DNA of 64,000 nt from SHVZ01 sp044223515 (GTDB lineage Bacteria > Pseudomonadota > Alphaproteobacteria > SHVZ01), in assembly GCA_044223515.1 (NCBI GenBank), contig JBGALV010000009.1:11249-75248 (forward strand). Direction: 5' to 3'. The position numbers and the translations under genes were made by a program. This document shows positions 54,090 to 62,870 of this stretch, one piece after another; the stretch's first letter is position 1; the number at the start of each line of letters is the position of its first letter. The notes below the pieces were generated by a model, which saw only the letters and a program-made list of their open reading frames with translations, was not told the origin of the DNA and did no database searches.

Positions 54090-55649
54090 ATGACATCGCG
54101 TATCGCGAGCCTCGCGCTCGCGGGGCTCGTCGCCGTCGCCATGCCCGCCTCGGCACAGTCGGTGCTGAAGCTGGTGCCGAACTCGGACCTCAAGCTGCTG
54201 GACCCGGTGTTCACGCCGGAAGGCATCACCGTCCAGCACGGGCTCATGGTCTACGAGACGCTGTTCGCCTGGGACGAGAAGCTGGCGCCGCATCCGCAGA
54301 TGGTGGCCTCGCACACCGTCTCGCCGGACAAGCTGACCTACGTCTTTACGCTCCGCGACGGCCAGGCCTTCCATGACGGGCAGAAGCTGACCTCGAAGGA
54401 TGTCGTCCAGTCGCTGAGCCGCTGGATGGCCCGCGACGTCATGGGCCAGAAGCTCCGCGACAACATGGCCTCGATCGAGGCGACCGACGACAAGACGGTC
54501 ACCCTCAAGCTGAAGCGGGTCTATCCGTGGGTCGAGTTCTCGCTGGCGTCGGCCAGCGGCAACCCACCGGTGATCATGCGCGAGAAGGACGCCCAGACTG
54601 ATCCGGCCAAGGCGGTGACCGAGGCGGTGGGCTCCGGCCCCTTCGTGTTCTCTCAGGCCGACTGGGTGCCGGGATCGAAGGTCGTCTACAAGAAGAACAC
54701 CGCCTATGTGCCACGCTCGGAAGCGCCGAGCGGGCTTGCCGGTGGCCGCGTGGTCAAGGTCGACCGCGTCGAATGGCACGTGAATCCCGATCCGACCACG
54801 GCCGGCGCGGCGCTGGTCGCGGGCGAGGTCGATCTCTACATCTCGCCGCCGCCTGACATCGTGCCGGTGCTCAAGCGCTCGAAGGACGTGGTCGTCGATG
54901 CGCGCGTGCCCGACTACATGGGCGTGCTGCGCATGAACCACACCTTCCCCCCCTTCAACAACGTGAAGGCGCGCCAGGCCCTCGCGCTGATGATCGACCA
55001 GAAGGACTACATTTCGGCCGCCTTCGGCGGTACCGGCCAGGAGTGCTTCTCGATCTTCACCTGCTCGGGCCCGTTCCAGTCGAATGCGGGTGCGGCTCCC
55101 TTCTCGAAGCCCGACATCGCCAAGGCGAAGTCGTTGCTGGCCGAGGCCGGCTACAAGGGCGAGAAGATCATCCTGATCGGCGCCGGCGACCAGGCCGTGC
55201 ACAACTCGATCGCCCAGATCACCGCGGACAAGATGCGGTCGATCGGCCTCAACGTCGACCTGCAATGGACCGACGTCGCTTCGATGGCCGGACGGCGCTC
55301 GAAGCGCGAGGCGCCGGATGTGGGCGGCTGGCACATCTTCCAGACCGTGCTCGACACCGCGACGCTCGGCTCGCCGATGACCAACTACGCCAGCAACACC
55401 GCCTGCGGCGGCCGCAACTGGCCGGGCTGGCCCTGCGACGACGAGCTCGAGAAGCTGCGCGATGCCTTCATCTTCGCGCCCGACGAGGCGGCCCGGAAGA
55501 CGGCGCTCGACGCGCTGCATGCGCGCATCTGGGAGACGATCCCCTACCTCAACACCGGGCAGTACCAGCGTCCGACCGCCTGGCGCACCAACGTCACCGG
55601 CATGCTGAAGGCCGCGACCACGGTGTTCTGGAACATCGAGAAGAAGTAG
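54090..55649 (+). CDS. Family 5 extracellular solute-binding protein (peptide-type)
   Basis: This 519-residue periplasmic binding protein has a signal peptide (MTSRIASLALAGLVAVAMPASAQS). VLKLVPNSDLKLLDPVFTPEGITVQHGLMVYETLFAWD and LRDGQAFHDGQKLTSKDVVQSLSRW are the SBP_bac_5 signature. It has no adjacent permease or ATPase, so it is an orphan that must share a transporter elsewhere, possibly a Dpp-type system. Cysteines in ECFSIFTCSG and ACGGRNWPGWPCDD could form disulfides. A textbook terminator follows, so transcription ends here. It starts 83 bases after the amidohydrolase gene. Confidence 0.88.
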   Translation: MTSRIASLALAGLVAVAMPASAQSVLKLVPNSDLKLLDPVFTPEGITVQHGLMVYETLFAWDEKLAPHPQMVASHTVSPDKLTYVFTLRDGQAFHDGQKLTSKDVVQSLSRWMARDVMGQKLRDNMASIEATDDKTVTLKLKRVYPWVEFSLASASGNPPVIMREKDAQTDPAKAVTEAVGSGPFVFSQADWVPGSKVVYKKNTAYVPRSEAPSGLAGGRVVKVDRVEWHVNPDPTTAGAALVAGEVDLYISPPPDIVPVLKRSKDVVVDARVPDYMGVLRMNHTFPPFNNVKARQALALMIDQKDYISAAFGGTGQECFSIFTCSGPFQSNAGAAPFSKPDIAKAKSLLAEAGYKGEKIILIGAGDQAVHNSIAQITADKMRSIGLNVDLQWTDVASMAGRRSKREAPDVGGWHIFQTVLDTATLGSPMTNYASNTACGGRNWPGWPCDDELEKLRDAFIFAPDEAARKTALDALHARIWETIPYLNTGQYQRPTAWRTNVTGMLKAATTVFWNIEKK

Positions 55650-55673
55650 GACGGGCAAACTTGCTGGCCAGGG

Positions 55674-55709
55674 AGCCCCTCTCCCCAACGGGAGAGGGGC
55701 TTTTTCTTT
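55674..55709 (+). terminator. Rho-independent terminator after the solute-binding protein gene
   Basis: A perfect 12-bp stem AGCCCCTCTCCC/GGGAGAGGGGCT (55674-55685 and 55690-55701) with a CAAC loop runs into TTTTCTTTA. It lies in the gap between convergent genes and points on the plus strand only. Confidence 0.92.
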
Positions 55710-57813
55710 AGCGCGCCTCGATCAGCCCATCGACGGCAACCGCACCCTTCTCCAGCACGATGAATGGGTTCACGTCGATCGAGCGGAGCTTGCCGGCGTT
55801 CGCGGCGGCGTAGACCGAAAGCGCCGAGAGCGCCTTCGCCAGCGCCTCGGTATCGAGCTTCGGCTTGCCGCGCGCGCCGTCGAGGATCGGGAAACCCTTC
55901 ACTTCTCGGATCATCGCCCGAGCTTCGTCGAGGCCGAAGGGGGCGACCCGGAAGGTCACGTCCTTCAGCACCTCGGCGAAGATGCCGCCGAGACCGAACA
56001 TCACCACCGGGCCGAAGGCCGCGTCATGAACAACGCCGAGGATGGTCTCGACGCCGCCCTTGATCATCGGCGCCACCAGGCAGCCGTCGATCCGCGCCTC
56101 GGGCTTCTCCTTCCGCGCGCGCGTCATGATCTCCTCGAAGGCCTTGCGGACTGCCGAGGCATCGCCGAGGTCGAGGCGCACGCCGCCGATCTCCGTCTTG
56201 TGCAGGATGTCGGCCGAGGCGATCTTGAGCACGACCGGATATCCCAGCGACTCCGCGGCGGCGACCGCTTCGTCCGCGGTTCCGGCCAAGCCTTCCCGCG
56301 CGACCGGCACACCGGCCGAGGCCAGCAGCGCCTTCGCCTCCGCCTCGCCGAGGGCGGTGCCGGATGGGATCGGCCTGGCGCCCGCAGGCAGCGCCGGCGG
56401 CGGCGATCCGGCACCGCGCGCGAAGCTCTTGCCGAAGCGGGCGAGCGCGGCGAAGGCGGCGACGGCGCGGCTCGGATCCTCGAAGCAGAGATAGCCCAGC
56501 TCCTCGTATTCCTTGGTCATCTCCGGCGTCGCCAGCATGCAGAGGATCAGCAGGCGGTCCCGATGCTCCGCCGTCGCCTTGGCCAGGGCTTCCTTGAGGC
56601 GCCCGCCGGTCTCTCGGTTGCGCGGGATCGCGGTGACGAAGGCGGCGAGTGCGCCGTAGCCGCCCTCGGCGAGGATGGTTTTGGTGAACTCGGTCACCAG
56701 GCTCATGTCGTTGAAGAACTGCGCCGTGGTGTCGACCGGGTTGCGGACGGCGGCGAAGGGCAGGATGGCCTTGAGGCGCGCCTGCGCTGCGTCGGGCATC
56801 GGCGCCACGTCGATGCCGTGCTTCTCGGCCGCGTCCGCCATCAGCACACCGGCACCGCCCGAGATGGTGACGATGCCGAGCCGGTTGTTCTCGGGGAAGA
56901 TGCCGCGGGTCGCGGCATAGACCACGTCGAGCATCTCCTCTGTGGTCTCGGCGCGGTGGACGCCGAGCTGCCTGAGCGCCGCGTCGTAGACCACGTCCGA
57001 TCCGGCGAGCGAGGCGGTGTGCGAGACTGCGGCCTCGGCGCCGACCGCCGAGCTTCCCACCTTCATCATCACCACGGGCTTCTTCGCCGCGCGTGCGCGC
57101 TCCAGCGCGGAAAGGAAGCGGTCTCGGTCCTTGATGCCTTCGACATAAGCCGCGATCACCTTGGTCTCGGGATCGTCGGCGAAATAGGCGATGGTGTCGG
57201 AGACGTCGACGTCACATTCGTTGCCGGTGGTGAGCCAGCAGCTCATGCCGATGTTGCGGTCGCGGGTCAGCACGAAGAGATGGCTGCCATAGGCGCCCGA
57301 CTGGCTGACCATGCCGACCACGCCGGCCTTCGGGTGTCCGTGGTCGAGCGAGGCGGTGAAGGTCGGCGCATAGCCATGGCGCGAGTTGAACAGGCCGAGG
57401 CAGTTGGGTCCGACGACGCGGCAGCCGGTCTCGCGCGAGATCCGCACCAGGCGCTCCTGCAGCGCTTTCCCGGCCTCGTCGGCCTCGGCGAAGCCAGCGG
57501 AGAACACGACGGCGGCGCGGGTGCCGCGCCTGGCCGCGCTCTCGACCGCGTCGCAGACGGCGACGGCGGGCACCGCGACGATCAGAGCCTCGGGCGCCTC
57601 CGGCAGCTCGTCGATCGTCTTGAAGGCGGGCAGGCCCTGGATCGTGCCGCCCTTGGTGTTGACCGGCCAGATCGGGCCGGGGAAGCCGCCTTCCTTGAGG
57701 TAGCGGATCGGCCGCCCGCCGATGCGCGACGGCTCGTTGGAGGCGCCGAGGATCGCGACCGACTTCGGCCAGAAGAGAGGCCGGAGCGACTCCGGGCCGG
57801 GACGGGAAGCCAT
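55708..57813 (-). CDS. NDP-forming acyl-CoA synthetase (acetate-CoA ligase ADP-forming type)
   Basis: This 701-residue single-chain enzyme fuses the alpha and beta parts of NDP-forming acyl-CoA synthetases. The CoA-binding domain (about 10-130) starts FWPKSVAILGASNEPSRIGGRPIRYL. The succinyl-CoA ligase-like domain contains VSQSGAYGSHLFVL and His265 in SHTASLAGSDVVYDAAL, the likely phosphohistidine. The C-terminal ATP-grasp domain (about 480-700) includes YPVVLKIASADILHKTEIGGVRLDL. No GNAT domain is attached, unlike protein acetyltransferase Pat. It probably activates an organic acid produced by neighbouring catabolism. It follows the cyclase gene by 10 bases. Confidence 0.88.
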   Translation of the reverse strand: MASRPGPESLRPLFWPKSVAILGASNEPSRIGGRPIRYLKEGGFPGPIWPVNTKGGTIQGLPAFKTIDELPEAPEALIVAVPAVAVCDAVESAARRGTRAAVVFSAGFAEADEAGKALQERLVRISRETGCRVVGPNCLGLFNSRHGYAPTFTASLDHGHPKAGVVGMVSQSGAYGSHLFVLTRDRNIGMSCWLTTGNECDVDVSDTIAYFADDPETKVIAAYVEGIKDRDRFLSALERARAAKKPVVMMKVGSSAVGAEAAVSHTASLAGSDVVYDAALRQLGVHRAETTEEMLDVVYAATRGIFPENNRLGIVTISGGAGVLMADAAEKHGIDVAPMPDAAQARLKAILPFAAVRNPVDTTAQFFNDMSLVTEFTKTILAEGGYGALAAFVTAIPRNRETGGRLKEALAKATAEHRDRLLILCMLATPEMTKEYEELGYLCFEDPSRAVAAFAALARFGKSFARGAGSPPPALPAGARPIPSGTALGEAEAKALLASAGVPVAREGLAGTADEAVAAAESLGYPVVLKIASADILHKTEIGGVRLDLGDASAVRKAFEEIMTRARKEKPEARIDGCLVAPMIKGGVETILGVVHDAAFGPVVMFGLGGIFAEVLKDVTFRVAPFGLDEARAMIREVKGFPILDGARGKPKLDTEALAKALSALSVYAAANAGKLRSIDVNPFIVLEKGAVAVDGLIEAR

Positions 57814-57823
57814 ATGAGGATCC

Positions 57824-58870
57824 TTAGACGGTCGCGATGGGGCTGGACGGAGAGCCGACGGCGCCGGTGAGCCTGAGCGGCGGCGCGGTGAGCAGGAAGC
57901 GCGAGCGCTTGGCCCGGCGGAGCCAGAGCGCCAGCTCCGAGAGGAACCAGATCTCGCCCAGCGGCACCCCGAGCTTGAACAGGCAATGCGCGTGCAGCGG
58001 CATCGCCGGATAGCGGCCGGACCCCGCCGGCGCCGGGCGCGACGGCACGGCCTCGACCGCGTAGTTGTCGGCGATCAGCACGGCGACCTCGGAGTCCGTG
58101 ATCCATTGCAGCAGCCTGTCGTCGCGGCCGTCGAGTACCGGGCAGGACGTCTCCAGCGTCTTCGCGTCAGGCTTGCCGCCGAGCGAGAGGATCACGTCGC
58201 CGAAGCCGGTGTAGAAGCAGACCATGTCGCCCTTGGTCATCTCGACCTTGTCGGCGACCATGACGCGACGGAGATCGTCGTAGCCGACCTCCTTGCGGGC
58301 GCGGCCGAAATGCTTTTCCAGATCCACCATCACCGCGCGGCCCTGGATGCCGTGGACGGCGAAGTTGTGGATGCCGAGGGCGCGCGCTTCCGAGCCTTCG
58401 AAGGAGTCCCAGGCGATGCCGCCGGGCTTCGCCTCGGGCGCCACCACATCCGTGCCGGCGCGGAAGCCGTTGTAATAGACGAGCTCGGGCTGGCCGTCGC
58501 CGTCGGCGTCGAACTCCTGGCCGACATGGGCGAAGGAATCCCACTGCGTCGAATACTGTGTGTGCAGCAGCACCGCATCGTCGGAGACGACGTCGACCCA
58601 GTCGGGGTTCTCGCGGCGGAAGGGATAGTTGTAGTTGGCAAGCCCGCCGCGGATCGTGGCGTAGCGCTTCGGCGGATGGCGGCGCGGGTTCAGCACGTTG
58701 CCGCCGGGAAGCTCCAACGGCAGCGAGAGGCAGAAGGTCTTGCCTTCCTTCACCTCGGCGATGCCTTCCTTGACCTTCTCCGGGGTGATCAGGTTCAGCC
58801 GGCCGAGCTGGTCGTCGGGGCCGAAATCGCCCCACGTCGATCCTTCCGGACGCCGCTTCCATCGTGCCAT
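57824..58870 (-). CDS. Cyclase family protein (kynurenine formamidase-like fold)
   Basis: This 348-residue protein resembles the Cyclase (PF04199) metal-dependent hydrolase family. It has DDQLGRLNLITPEKV near the N-terminus, TFCLSLPLELPGGNV, HTQYSTQWDSFAHVGQEF in place of the classic HxGTHxD metal motif, and IQGRAVMVDL. The TFCLSLPL and WDSFAHVG forms are typical of the longer subgroup. ATG at 58870 is preferred over ATG at 58879 because GGGAGGG then lies about 9 bases upstream. Hydrolysis of an N-formyl or lactone group is likely; the substrate is unknown. It forms a pair with the acyl-CoA synthetase. Confidence 0.78.
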   Translation of the reverse strand: MARWKRRPEGSTWGDFGPDDQLGRLNLITPEKVKEGIAEVKEGKTFCLSLPLELPGGNVLNPRRHPPKRYATIRGGLANYNYPFRRENPDWVDVVSDDAVLLHTQYSTQWDSFAHVGQEFDADGDGQPELVYYNGFRAGTDVVAPEAKPGGIAWDSFEGSEARALGIHNFAVHGIQGRAVMVDLEKHFGRARKEVGYDDLRRVMVADKVEMTKGDMVCFYTGFGDVILSLGGKPDAKTLETSCPVLDGRDDRLLQWITDSEVAVLIADNYAVEAVPSRPAPAGSGRYPAMPLHAHCLFKLGVPLGEIWFLSELALWLRRAKRSRFLLTAPPLRLTGAVGSPSSPIATV

Positions 58871-58974
58871 GCGCTTCATCCCTCCCGAGGGGCCGGAAGG
58901 GTCTCAGAGCCCGTCGCCGCGGGCAAGGCTTTCGCGTATCGTTTCGCATCTTCCGTCCTGTTCCAGGATCGTCC

Positions 58975-60609
58975 ATGACCCGCCGCGCCGCCGATCTCCT
59001 CGTCGACTGTCTCGTCGCCCATGGCGTCGACCGTGTCTTCTGCGTGCCGGGTGAGAGCTATCTCGCGGTGCTGGACGCGCTGGTCGATCGCGAGGAGATC
59101 GACGTCGTCGTCGCGCGCCACGAGGGCGGCGCCGGCTTCATGGGCGTGGCGGACGCCAAGCTGACGATGCGGCCGGGCGTGGTCTTCGTCAGCCGCGGCC
59201 CCGGCGCCACCAATGCCTCGATCGCGGTGCATGTGGCGCAGCAGGACGCGGTGCCGTTCGTGCTGTTCATCGGCCAGATCGAGCGCAAGGATTTCGGCCG
59301 CGGCGCCTTCCAGGAGGTCGACTACGTCCAGACCTTCGGCGACATGGCGAAGCATGTCGAGGTGGTGACCGACGGCAACCGCGTGCCGGAAGCGATCCGC
59401 CGCGCCTTCCACCTGGCACAGGCCGGCACGCCCGGGCCGACCGTCGTGGTGCTGCCCGAGGACATGCTGCTCGACCAGGCCGAGGCCGAGGTGCTGGCGC
59501 CGAAGCCGGTGGCGGCGGCGCACGCCGATGAGGCGACGATCGCCGAGGTCGCGGCCAAGATCGCCGCTGCCGAACGTCCGGCGATCATCGCAGGTAGCCT
59601 GCTTCGCGGCGACGATGGCCGCGCGGCGCTGCTCAGGCTGGCCGAGGCGTCGGAAACGCCGGTCATCGCTTCCTTCAAGCAGCAGGACATCTTCCCCAAC
59701 ACGCACCGGCTGTTCGGCGGGCACCTGGGCTACATGGCGCCGGAGGACCAGGTGAAGCTGGTCGGCGAGGCCGATCTCCTGGTCGCGATCGGAACGCGCA
59801 TGGGCGACGTCACCAGCCAGGGCTATCGCCTGCCGATGCAGGGGCAGGAACTGGTGCATGTGTTTCCGGATCCGGCGGTCGCCTCGATCGCCGCCGATCC
59901 GGTGGCCTTCGTCGATGCGCTCGCCAAGGCGTCGCGCCGGTCGAACGCGAAGGCCGACGCGCGTGCCAAATGGATTGAGCGTCTTCACGGACGTCACGCG
60001 AAGCAGGCGGTTTGGACGCCGGTCGAGGCCAAGGACGGCGTCGTCTTCGGCCATCCGACCGTGGCGCTGATCGACCAGCTTCCCGACGACGCGATCCTGA
60101 TCATGGATGCCGGAAACTTCTCCGGCTGGGCGCACAGGCACTTTCCGTTCTCAGGCAAGCACAAGCTGCTCGGCGTGATTGCCGGCGCGATGGGCTTCGG
60201 CATGCCGGCGGCGGTCGCGGCGTCGCTTCGCTACCCGGACCGGCCGGTGGTGGCGCTCATCGGCGACGGGGGCTTCCTGATGACCGGTACCGAGCTCGCG
60301 ACCGCGGTCCGCCACAAATGCCGATTCGTGGCGATGGTGTCCAACAACGGCAGCTACGGCACGATCCGCCTGCACCAGGAGAAGCACTATCCCGGCCGCG
60401 TCAGCGCGACCAAGCTGGTGAATCCCGATTTCGCCGCGCTCGCGCGGTCCTTCGGCGCGACGGGCCTGAACCTGACGAAATCCGTCGACTCCGCCGCTGT
60501 GGTGGCGCAGGCACTCGCGGCCAAGGAGCCGGCGGTGATCGACGTCCGCTCGAGCATCGAGCACATCTCGGCCTTCACCACCCTGAGCGCGCTGGCGCCG
60601 GCCAAGTGA
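58975..60609 (+). CDS. Thiamine diphosphate-dependent enzyme, acetolactate synthase-like (2)
   Basis: This 544-residue ThDP enzyme begins ADLLVDCLVAHGVDRVFCVPGESYLAVLDAL with catalytic Glu50 in ARHEGGAGFMGVADAKLTMRPG. The PP domain has VVALIGDGGFLMTGTELATAV and MVSNNGSYGTIRLHQE. It is only distantly similar to the enzyme at 49237-50925, so it is a separate branch. It is divergent from the cyclase/acyl-CoA synthetase pair with 104 bases between. No ACT subunit gene is near, so anabolic acetolactate synthase is unlikely. Confidence 0.85.
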   Translation: MTRRAADLLVDCLVAHGVDRVFCVPGESYLAVLDALVDREEIDVVVARHEGGAGFMGVADAKLTMRPGVVFVSRGPGATNASIAVHVAQQDAVPFVLFIGQIERKDFGRGAFQEVDYVQTFGDMAKHVEVVTDGNRVPEAIRRAFHLAQAGTPGPTVVVLPEDMLLDQAEAEVLAPKPVAAAHADEATIAEVAAKIAAAERPAIIAGSLLRGDDGRAALLRLAEASETPVIASFKQQDIFPNTHRLFGGHLGYMAPEDQVKLVGEADLLVAIGTRMGDVTSQGYRLPMQGQELVHVFPDPAVASIAADPVAFVDALAKASRRSNAKADARAKWIERLHGRHAKQAVWTPVEAKDGVVFGHPTVALIDQLPDDAILIMDAGNFSGWAHRHFPFSGKHKLLGVIAGAMGFGMPAAVAASLRYPDRPVVALIGDGGFLMTGTELATAVRHKCRFVAMVSNNGSYGTIRLHQEKHYPGRVSATKLVNPDFAALARSFGATGLNLTKSVDSAAVVAQALAAKEPAVIDVRSSIEHISAFTTLSALAPAK

Positions 60610-60629
60610 GGGCTGCTAGCCTTCGCCTC

Positions 60630-61148
60630 ATGCGCATCGTCGCGGCCTTCCTGGTGCTGCTGGCGCTCCCGGCCTCGGCCGCCGAGCGCTTCACCGGCGA
60701 TGCCGCCTCGACCTCCGCCGGCGCCTTCATCGACTCGAAGATCGGATATCCGGCCGACTACACACCCGGCCGGCTCGCGATCGAGTACGTCGCGGTCTAT
60801 GGCGGCGGCTTCCTGACCCAGGTCCGCTTCACGCCGAGCAACGGCCACCAGGTCCTGCTCGGCAAGGGCCTCAACGAGCAGAAGGCGAGCGGGGCCGTCT
60901 GCGCCGATTTCCGCATCATCGTCGAGAAGTTCACGGCTGAGAGCCTGGAGAGGCTCGAACGCGACAGGTCGGGCGTGCGCCTCGACGTCGCGACTGTGGA
61001 TACGGTGAGCGGCGTGATCTGCCGGCTGACGCCCAAGGACATCTCGGTCGAGATCGCCGAGGTGAAGCTGGAGCTGCCGGCCGGATGGGCCGCCTTCGCC
61101 TCGCCCTTCGCGGTCAAGGGCGGCGCGGCGATCGGCGGCGGGATCTAG
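60630..61148 (+). CDS. Secreted protein of unknown function
   Basis: I do not recognise this 172-residue protein. It has a clear signal peptide (MRIVAAFLVLLALPASAAE, cleavage near ASA/AE). The mature part is probably beta-rich (LAIEYVAVYGGGFLTQVRFTPSNGHQVLLG, VRLDVATVDTVSGVICRLT, ISVEIAEVKLELP). Two cysteines (in AVCADF and VICRLT) may form a disulfide. It ends Gly-rich. It begins 20 bases after the ThDP enzyme and its stop is 1 base from that of the convergent carbonic anhydrase. Confidence 0.7.
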   Translation: MRIVAAFLVLLALPASAAERFTGDAASTSAGAFIDSKIGYPADYTPGRLAIEYVAVYGGGFLTQVRFTPSNGHQVLLGKGLNEQKASGAVCADFRIIVEKFTAESLERLERDRSGVRLDVATVDTVSGVICRLTPKDISVEIAEVKLELPAGWAAFASPFAVKGGAAIGGGI

Positions 61149-61149
61149 G

Positions 61150-61854
61150 TCAGAGCCAGACGACTTTTCCGGTCGCGAGGTCGTGCATCGCGCCGGCGAT
61201 CCTGATCTCGCCCTTGGCGACCTGCTCCTTGAGGATCTTGCTGCGCCGCGTGAGGCTCCGCGCTGTCAGGCGGACGTTGGTCTCGGCGACCTTCTGGACG
61301 AGGGCGGCGTTCTTCGAGTCGAACACCCCGTCCGATTTGCGGACGGCCTGCACCGCCGGCTCGAAGTTCTTGAGCATCGCGGTGATGTTGCCGAGCTTGA
61401 CGTGATCGACCGCACCCTTGATCGCGCCGCAGTCGTTGTGGCCCAGCACGACGATGGCCTTGGCACCGGTGACCTTGGTCGCGAATTCGAGGCTGCCGAT
61501 GATGTCGACATTGGCGAAGTTGCCGGCGACGCGCGCGGTGAAGACGTCGCCGATGCCCTGGTCGAAGGCGAGTTCCGGCACCACGCGCGAGTCGATGCAG
61601 CCGAGCACGGCGGCGATCGGCGCCTGGCCCGAGGCGGAGGCCTTGGCCTGGCCGACGCGGTCGCAGTTGCGGGGCGATCCCCTGAGCACGCGTTCGTTGC
61701 CGTCGCGGAGCGCGGCCAGCGCCGCGTCGGGGCTCATGCCTCTTTGGCGATCGCGGGTGACGACCGCGCAGGCGTCGTTGGTCTGGGCATGCGCGGTCGT
61801 CGAGGCGACGGCGAAGCCGGCGAGGCAGCCGCAGAAGAGGCGTCGTGTGAGCAT
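61150..61854 (-). CDS. Exported beta-class carbonic anhydrase
   Basis: This 234-residue zinc enzyme interconverts CO2 and bicarbonate. Ligands are Cys86 (GCIDSR, with the Asp88/Arg90 dyad), His139 and Cys142 (GHNDCGA). RVAGNFANVDIIGSLEFAT is the usual linking strand. Unlike cytoplasmic beta-CAs it has an export signal of twin-arginine type (LTRRLF followed by a hydrophobic stretch to AHAQ at about 24). ATG at 61854 is the start; the open frame upstream belongs to the neighbour. It is 14 bases after the epimerase gene stop, likely cotranscribed. Confidence 0.88.
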   Translation of the reverse strand: MLTRRLFCGCLAGFAVASTTAHAQTNDACAVVTRDRQRGMSPDAALAALRDGNERVLRGSPRNCDRVGQAKASASGQAPIAAVLGCIDSRVVPELAFDQGIGDVFTARVAGNFANVDIIGSLEFATKVTGAKAIVVLGHNDCGAIKGAVDHVKLGNITAMLKNFEPAVQAVRKSDGVFDSKNAALVQKVAETNVRLTARSLTRRSKILKEQVAKGEIRIAGAMHDLATGKVVWL

Positions 61855-61868
61855 CGGCCTGTCTCCGT

Positions 61869-62858
61869 CTACTTCTTCGCCTTGGACAGGATCTCGCGTT
61901 CCTTCTCGCGCTTGAGCGCGGTGCCCTGAGGCGGAGTCTTCTCGCTCTTCCACCAATCGAGCGTGTCTTTCGCGGTCTCGGCGAAGGGCCGGTAGCGCAG
62001 CCCCGCGGCGATCGCCTTGGCATTCGAGATCGAGGCAAACAGCGGCCGCTTCTCCGATTCCGGCAGCCACAGCGGCATCTCGGTGTAGGGCACGACGCCG
62101 TTGTCGGTGAGCAGCTTCGGCTCGACCCAGGTGAGCTTCGCGTTGGAGCCGATCGCCTTCTGGATCTGGTCGAGCATGTCGCCCATGCTCATCTTCGCCT
62201 CGGGCCCGGTCGCGTTGTAGGTGCCGCCGGCCTTCTTCTCGACCATGGAGACGATGAAGGCGGCGAGGTCGCGGACGTCGATGAACTGGACCAGCCGTTC
62301 CTTCGGGCCGGGCGCCAGCACCTCGCCGCCCTCGTGCAAGCGGGTCGGCCAGTAGGTGAAGCGGTTGGTGTGGTCGCCGGGCCCGACGATCAGACCCGGG
62401 CGGATGATCAAGGTGCCGTCGCCGTACACGGCCTTCGCGGCGTTCTCAGCCAGGACCTTGAGCGCACCGTAGTCCTTACCGTCGCGGACCTCGTGGTCCG
62501 GCGTCTCGGTCTTGGCCAGGTCGAAGGTCTCGTCGATCGCCGGGCTCGGCCGCCAGTCGGCGTAGACCGAGATCGTCGAGACGAAGCAGAAATGCGGCAC
62601 CGTCGCCTTCACCGCCTCGGCCAGCATCCGCACATGGCGATGGAAGTAGCCCGAGACGTCGATGCAGGAGTCGAACTTCCGGCCCTTCACGACCGAGACG
62701 TCGACGGTGCGGTCGGCGGTCAGGCGCTCGACGCCCGGGAACAGGCCTTGGCCCGACTGGCCGCGGTTGAGCAGCGTCACCTTGTGGCCGCGCTCGAGCG
62801 CGGTCTCGACGATGTGGCGGCCCACGAACTGGGTGCCGCCGGCAATCAGCAGGTCCAT
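61869..62858 (-). CDS. NAD-dependent epimerase/dehydratase (extended SDR)
   Basis: This 329-residue SDR-fold protein opens MDLLIAGGTQFVGRHIVETALERGHKVTLLNRG (Rossmann motif GGTxFxGRH). FVSTISVYADW provides the Ser-containing strand. The catalytic YxxxK is YGALK (at about 152) after DHEVRDGKD. LIIRPGLIVGPGDHTNRFTYWP and FIDVRDLAAFIVSM are typical. The GGTQFVGRH form resembles plastid-type RNA-binding/epimerase homologues. Substrate is probably a sugar nucleotide. It lies 12 bases downstream of the glycerate kinase gene. Confidence 0.85.
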   Translation of the reverse strand: MDLLIAGGTQFVGRHIVETALERGHKVTLLNRGQSGQGLFPGVERLTADRTVDVSVVKGRKFDSCIDVSGYFHRHVRMLAEAVKATVPHFCFVSTISVYADWRPSPAIDETFDLAKTETPDHEVRDGKDYGALKVLAENAAKAVYGDGTLIIRPGLIVGPGDHTNRFTYWPTRLHEGGEVLAPGPKERLVQFIDVRDLAAFIVSMVEKKAGGTYNATGPEAKMSMGDMLDQIQKAIGSNAKLTWVEPKLLTDNGVVPYTEMPLWLPESEKRPLFASISNAKAIAAGLRYRPFAETAKDTLDWWKSEKTPPQGTALKREKEREILSKAKK

Positions 62859-62870
62859 CGGGAAGAGCTC

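Noticed and set aside
56026..57870. A 614-codon plus-strand frame across the acyl-CoA synthetase gene
   Set aside because: It is antisense to a protein with intact CoA-binding, phosphohistidine and ATP-grasp motifs and shows no domain of its own.
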